Shown in pieces: positions 60,982 to 64,000 of a stretch of 64,000 nt of DNA (within the stretch, counting starts at the first letter, position 1; the number at the start of each line of letters is the position of its first letter). Both the position numbers and the translations under genes were made by a program. The stretch covers positions 186,001 to 250,000 of the forward strand of contig NZ_CP016615.1 in NCBI RefSeq assembly GCF_013377275.1, in the 5' to 3' direction. The notes beneath the pieces are model-generated. The model saw nothing but the letters and a program-made list of their open reading frames with translations, did no database searches and was not told the DNA's origin. The stretch comes from Vespertiliibacter pulmonis (GTDB lineage Bacteria > Pseudomonadota > Gammaproteobacteria > Enterobacterales > Pasteurellaceae).

Positions 60982-61914
60982 TCAATACAAGCTTGGCTCA
61001 TCTTCACTAGGACGAGTTTTAAAACGGCGATGAAGCCACATATATTGACTTATCGCTTTAAGAATTTCCGTCTCTACCACTTTATTCATTTGAGTTGCCG
61101 TATCAATTTCATTCGTGCATTCACTAAAATCTACTACAGGACTAATTTTTACCGTATAGCCTGAATAATCATAATTACGCATTGGAGTAAAAGGAATAAC
61201 AACACTATTTGGTGCTGAACGCAATAACATATAACTTCCTGTTGTTGTACAAGCCTGCTGTACCGCAAAAAATGGTACAAACACACTATTTTTCCGTCCA
61301 TAATCGTGATCGGGCGCATACCAAATTGTGTCATTCGCTCGTAAAGCTTTTATCATTCCTCGTAAATCTTTACGATCAACCATTCCTTTATTCGAACGTA
61401 CTCGTCCACGGTATTGTAGCCAATCAAACAACAAATTATCATTAGGACGATAGATCCCAACGCCTTGATGATGTAGCCCAACAATTCTTGCTCCAAGCTC
61501 TAGCGTTAAAAAATGAACGCCAACTAAAACTACTCCCGTATGCTCATTTTGTTTTAAATGTTCTAACCCTTCAATTTTTGACCATTTTAAAATCCGTTTA
61601 TCCGACCAAAACCACGCCATTCCCGTTTCAATAATTGCCATTCCAACAGAATGAATATTATCAGCCAAAATTTTCTCCCGCTGTTCCATAGAGTATTCTG
61701 GAAAACAAAGGGCCAAATTACGCCGAGCTATATTTATTCTACGTTTACCAAATTTAAGATGAGCAAACAATCTCCCCAATCCTTTACCAATAATCACTAA
61801 CAATGGATAGGGCAAACATAATACTAGTCGAAATAGACCTAATCCAACCCAAAGCCCCCAGTATTTAGGACGCAAAAAAGTAAGTTGAAACGGGAGTAAT
61901 TTTTTTTCTGTCAT
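60982..61914 (-). CDS. lpxL: lipid A lauroyl (late) acyltransferase
   Basis: LpxL (HtrB) adds a secondary acyl chain to Kdo-lipid A at the inner membrane. FLRPKYWGLWVGLGLFRLV opens the protein with a membrane helix, and the catalytic H-x4-E lies in VGVHFLTLELG. The 310 residues compare with 306 in E. coli. An LpxM role is possible in principle, but the length and opening fit LpxL better. Confidence 0.9.
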   Translation of the reverse strand: MTEKKLLPFQLTFLRPKYWGLWVGLGLFRLVLCLPYPLLVIIGKGLGRLFAHLKFGKRRINIARRNLALCFPEYSMEQREKILADNIHSVGMAIIETGMAWFWSDKRILKWSKIEGLEHLKQNEHTGVVLVGVHFLTLELGARIVGLHHQGVGIYRPNDNLLFDWLQYRGRVRSNKGMVDRKDLRGMIKALRANDTIWYAPDHDYGRKNSVFVPFFAVQQACTTTGSYMLLRSAPNSVVIPFTPMRNYDYSGYTVKISPVVDFSECTNEIDTATQMNKVVETEILKAISQYMWLHRRFKTRPSEDEPSLY

Positions 61915-62104
61915 TCGCAGTCATTCTCTTATGCTAATCGCAATTGATTAGCACGAATTATAGTCCAAAACAATAAAAAAGTGTTAAGTAGATCAAACTT
62001 TTGCGTTTTTTATCCGTCTAATAGATTGAAATTTTCAGTTAAAAAGCATACTTTCTGGAATATCATTCATTGACCAATATGGTCTCTAACAAGAGGAAAA
62101 TGTG

Positions 62105-62431
62105 ATGACAATCAATATTTCAAGCAAACAAATGGATATTACCCCAACAATTCGTGCTTACATTGAAGAACGTTTAGCAAAATTGAATAAATGGCAAACC
62201 CAGCTTATTAACCCACATTTTATGATCCACAAACAGCCCAATGGCTACGAAGTAGAAGCCGCTATCGGCACACCTGTAGGAGATCTTTTTGCTAAAGCTC
62301 AAGATCATGATTTATACAAAGCGATACATGATGTCGAAGTAAAACTTGAAGCTCAACTGAATAAACAAAAACATAAAGGAGAAGCTCGCCGAGCAGACGA
62401 AAGTTTGAAAACATTAGTAGAATCAGAATAA
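62105..62431 (+). CDS. raiA: ribosome-associated inhibitor RaiA
   Basis: RaiA (YfiA) binds the 30S decoding site and inactivates 70S ribosomes in stress or stationary phase. INISSKQMDITPTIRAYIEE and LNKWQTQLINPH closely match E. coli, with the basic KQKHKGEARRADES tail. The start is the ATG at 62105 after AGAGGAAAATGTG, giving 108 residues; the GTG one codon earlier is less likely. Confidence 0.93.
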   Translation: MTINISSKQMDITPTIRAYIEERLAKLNKWQTQLINPHFMIHKQPNGYEVEAAIGTPVGDLFAKAQDHDLYKAIHDVEVKLEAQLNKQKHKGEARRADESLKTLVESE

Positions 62432-62445
62432 TACATTCAAAATAC

Positions 62446-62478
62446 AAATCGCCATAGGCATTTATCTTATGGCGATTT
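62446..62478. terminator. terminator between raiA and sanA
   Basis: AAATCGCCATA (62446-62456) pairs perfectly with TATGGCGATTT (62468-62478). It lies between converging genes and probably ends both. Confidence 0.82.
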
Positions 62479-62487
62479 ATTCTGCCA

Positions 62488-63216
62488 TTATTTTATTATC
62501 TTAGTGCTAGAATTTATCGGCTTAACTATTTTTGATTCAGCTAAACTACTAGCATCTGCTCCTCTTAACAGATCTAGCACCATTGCAACCCGAGCAATAG
62601 ACTCTCGCAGACGCACCCAATAATGTTTTTCTGGATATTTTGCAACAAAACAGATCGCATCAATATGATGAAATTTAGCTATAACTAATGCTCGTTCACA
62701 ATGGAAACGTTGCGACACAATCGTAAATGGCTTTAATTTAAAAACTTTATTGGCTCGAATAATTGAATCTAAGGTATTAAAGCCTGAATAATCTTGCTGA
62801 ATTATGGAACGATCGACCCCCATTTTACGCAAATCATCGGTCATCATTTTAGGTTCATTATAATAAGGGGTTTTATTATCACCACTCATTAAAAAATAGT
62901 CGGCCTTTTTATTGCGATAAATCTCTCTTGCTGCAGCTAACCGATATTTATAATACAAATTTGGCATACCTGATGGATAAAACTTAGCTGTGCCTAATAC
63001 CACAGCGTATTCTCTCTTAGGTAATTTTTCAATATCTGTAAAAATGCTTTCTTTAACAAGATAGCTTGTACTAATATCAATCAACAAAACAAAAACCACT
63101 AATGGAATCAATCCCCATTTAATCGCAAAACGAAAAAAATATATAACCTTGCGTAGTAACGAAAACAAGGTTACTTTAAATTTACTTTGTTTATTTGAAT
63201 GATTCTGTTCTGTCAT
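62488..63216 (-). CDS. sanA: SanA/YdcF-type DUF218 envelope protein
   Basis: The 242 residues have one N-terminal membrane anchor (IKWGLIPLVVFVLLIDIST) and a DUF218 domain with AVVLGTAKFYPSGMPN, FLMSGDNKTPYYNEPKMMTD and VSQRFHCERALVIAK, as in SanA (E. coli 239), which affects envelope permeability to vancomycin at high temperature. Its ATG overlaps the stop of the next gene upstream by four bases. Confidence 0.87.
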   Translation of the reverse strand: MTEQNHSNKQSKFKVTLFSLLRKVIYFFRFAIKWGLIPLVVFVLLIDISTSYLVKESIFTDIEKLPKREYAVVLGTAKFYPSGMPNLYYKYRLAAAREIYRNKKADYFLMSGDNKTPYYNEPKMMTDDLRKMGVDRSIIQQDYSGFNTLDSIIRANKVFKLKPFTIVSQRFHCERALVIAKFHHIDAICFVAKYPEKHYWVRLRESIARVAMVLDLLRGADASSLAESKIVKPINSSTKIIK

Positions 63217-64000
63217 TTAACTTGTTGTTTAGCAAGCTTTGCTTCTACTTGAGTAATATACATTGTAGCAATAATAATAATACCAGCACCCAACCATAAT
63301 TTACCAGGCGGCACCCAATTAAATACAAACCAACCTGCTAAGACATTTAACGGTAATTTAATAAAATCAAAAGGTTGAATATAAGAGGCATCAGCTAAGC
63401 TATATGCCTTAGCCACGGCTAATTGTGCTAATGCTGTAAAAAAGCCCAATAAAATTAACCACCCCAAATCACTCATTGATAATAAATGAAAACCCGTAGG
63501 GCTTAAATCTGTCATTGCGATTAAAAGATTAAACGGGGTAATTAAAATAAATAGGTAAGCAACCATTGTAGTCGGAGAATCTTCACTAGATAATTTTTTC
63601 ACCATCAATGAATAACACGCCCAAAAGAATGCAGCTGCTACGGGTAATAAAACAATCCAATCAAAACTATCAGACCAAGGTTCCAAAATAATCATCGCTC
63701 CAATAAAGCCTAATAACGTAGCTATCCAACGTTTTTGATCTACTTTTTCTTTAAGTAACAGACCTGAACCAATCGTAACAAATAGCGGGGAAGTCATCAG
63801 TAATGCAATGCCCTGCCAAATTGGAATTGGGTGAGTTAATGCCATTGTCCAACATTGTATTCCGATGGCTGATAAAAAAACTCGAAAACAGTGCTGCCCA
63901 AAATGTTTGGTCCTTAACGATTGAGTGAACCCCATTTTTATCATACTCGGTAATAAAAATAGAAAAGCGACTAAATACTGCATTAACGCAATTACACTAG
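63213..64000 (-). CDS. EamA-family transporter, cut by the window end
   Basis: An inner-membrane transporter of the drug/metabolite superfamily. The first in-frame ATG is at 63983, but the frame stays open to the end of the window (codons SVIAL precede it), and the visible 256 residues lack a first membrane helix compared with the usual 290-300. The true start is therefore outside. MVAYLFILITPFNLLIAM and GFFTALAQLAVAKAYSLADA with YIQPFDFIKLPLNVLAGW are EamA-like. The substrate is unknown. Confidence 0.82.
   Translation of the reverse strand, partial: SVIALMQYLVAFLFLLPSMIKMGFTQSLRTKHFGQHCFRVFLSAIGIQCWTMALTHPIPIWQGIALLMTSPLFVTIGSGLLLKEKVDQKRWIATLLGFIGAMIILEPWSDSFDWIVLLPVAAAFFWACYSLMVKKLSSEDSPTTMVAYLFILITPFNLLIAMTDLSPTGFHLLSMSDLGWLILLGFFTALAQLAVAKAYSLADASYIQPFDFIKLPLNVLAGWFVFNWVPPGKLWLGAGIIIIATMYITQVEAKLAKQQVK

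Noticed and set aside
63213-63983. ATG at 63983 as the true start of the EamA gene
   Set aside because: The frame remains open to the window edge and the first membrane helix would be missing.

Overview
The window reads as chromosomal DNA of a member of the Pasteurellaceae. It is AT-rich, nearly every gene is a gammaproteobacterial housekeeping gene, and the 9-mer ACAAGCGGT (or its complement ACCGCTTGT) occurs at least 28 times exactly by eye, plus many one-off variants. That word is the core of the Apl-type DNA uptake signal sequence of the Actinobacillus pleuropneumoniae / Mannheimia / Bibersteinia / Glaesserella side of the family, rather than the AAGTGCGGT Haemophilus influenzae type. I cannot name the species.

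Layout. 0.1-8.7 kb: the envelope cluster uppS-cdsA-rseP-bamA-skp-lpxD-fabZ-lpxA, all on the minus strand. 8.8-15.4 kb: gloB, nagK, pgpB, yhbY, two LOS-type glycosyltransferases, argG and a LexA-controlled dinI gene. 15.5-20.1 kb: galTKM with a CRP-type promoter, divergent from hmp, which has an FNR-type site. 20.3-24.2 kb: kdkA, ratA-rnfH, selD-ubiH. 24.2-29.1 kb: a DUF945 gene and fadI-fadJ. 29.3-38.9 kb: coaE-yacG, sodA, thrL-thrA-thrB with an attenuator, and an OAH sulfhydrylase flanked by two orphan periplasmic binding proteins. 39-49.7 kb: trmJ, murQ-anmK-arcB, an EamA transporter, smrB, prmB and ppc. 49.7-51.6 kb: a 414-bp gap with a candidate small RNA, an SDR gene, a DUF4298 gene and tRNA-Ile(CAT). 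51.7-58.6 kb: apt-dnaX-yadG-yadH-modA-modB-modC, all on the minus strand. 58.7-64 kb: ydfG, rdgB-ybjQ-ycgN, lpxL, raiA, sanA and an EamA gene that runs off the window.

How the genes work together. Envelope building dominates: lpxA, lpxD, lpxL, kdkA and the glycosyltransferases make lipid A-core; fabZ supplies acyl chains; cdsA and pgpB serve phospholipid synthesis; uppS supplies the undecaprenyl carrier; bamA and skp assemble outer-membrane proteins. murQ, anmK and nagK recycle peptidoglycan sugars. arcB, the FNR-like boxes at hmp and sodA, and modABC point to a facultative anaerobe.

I see no prophage, insertion sequence, CRISPR array or recognisable defence island. The most unusual item is the fadI-fadJ pair. 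Both reading frames are full length and open, yet the thiolase has lost the catalytic His and second Cys, and the hydratase domain of FadJ has lost one catalytic Glu and altered its oxyanion-hole loops, while the dehydrogenase domain looks intact. Other points are a dnaX A10 frameshift site whose -1 product would be gamma, a thr leader peptide carrying Met codons, inverted uptake-sequence pairs used as hairpins, a candidate small RNA with an anti-Shine-Dalgarno-like motif, and a G9 tract in smrB.
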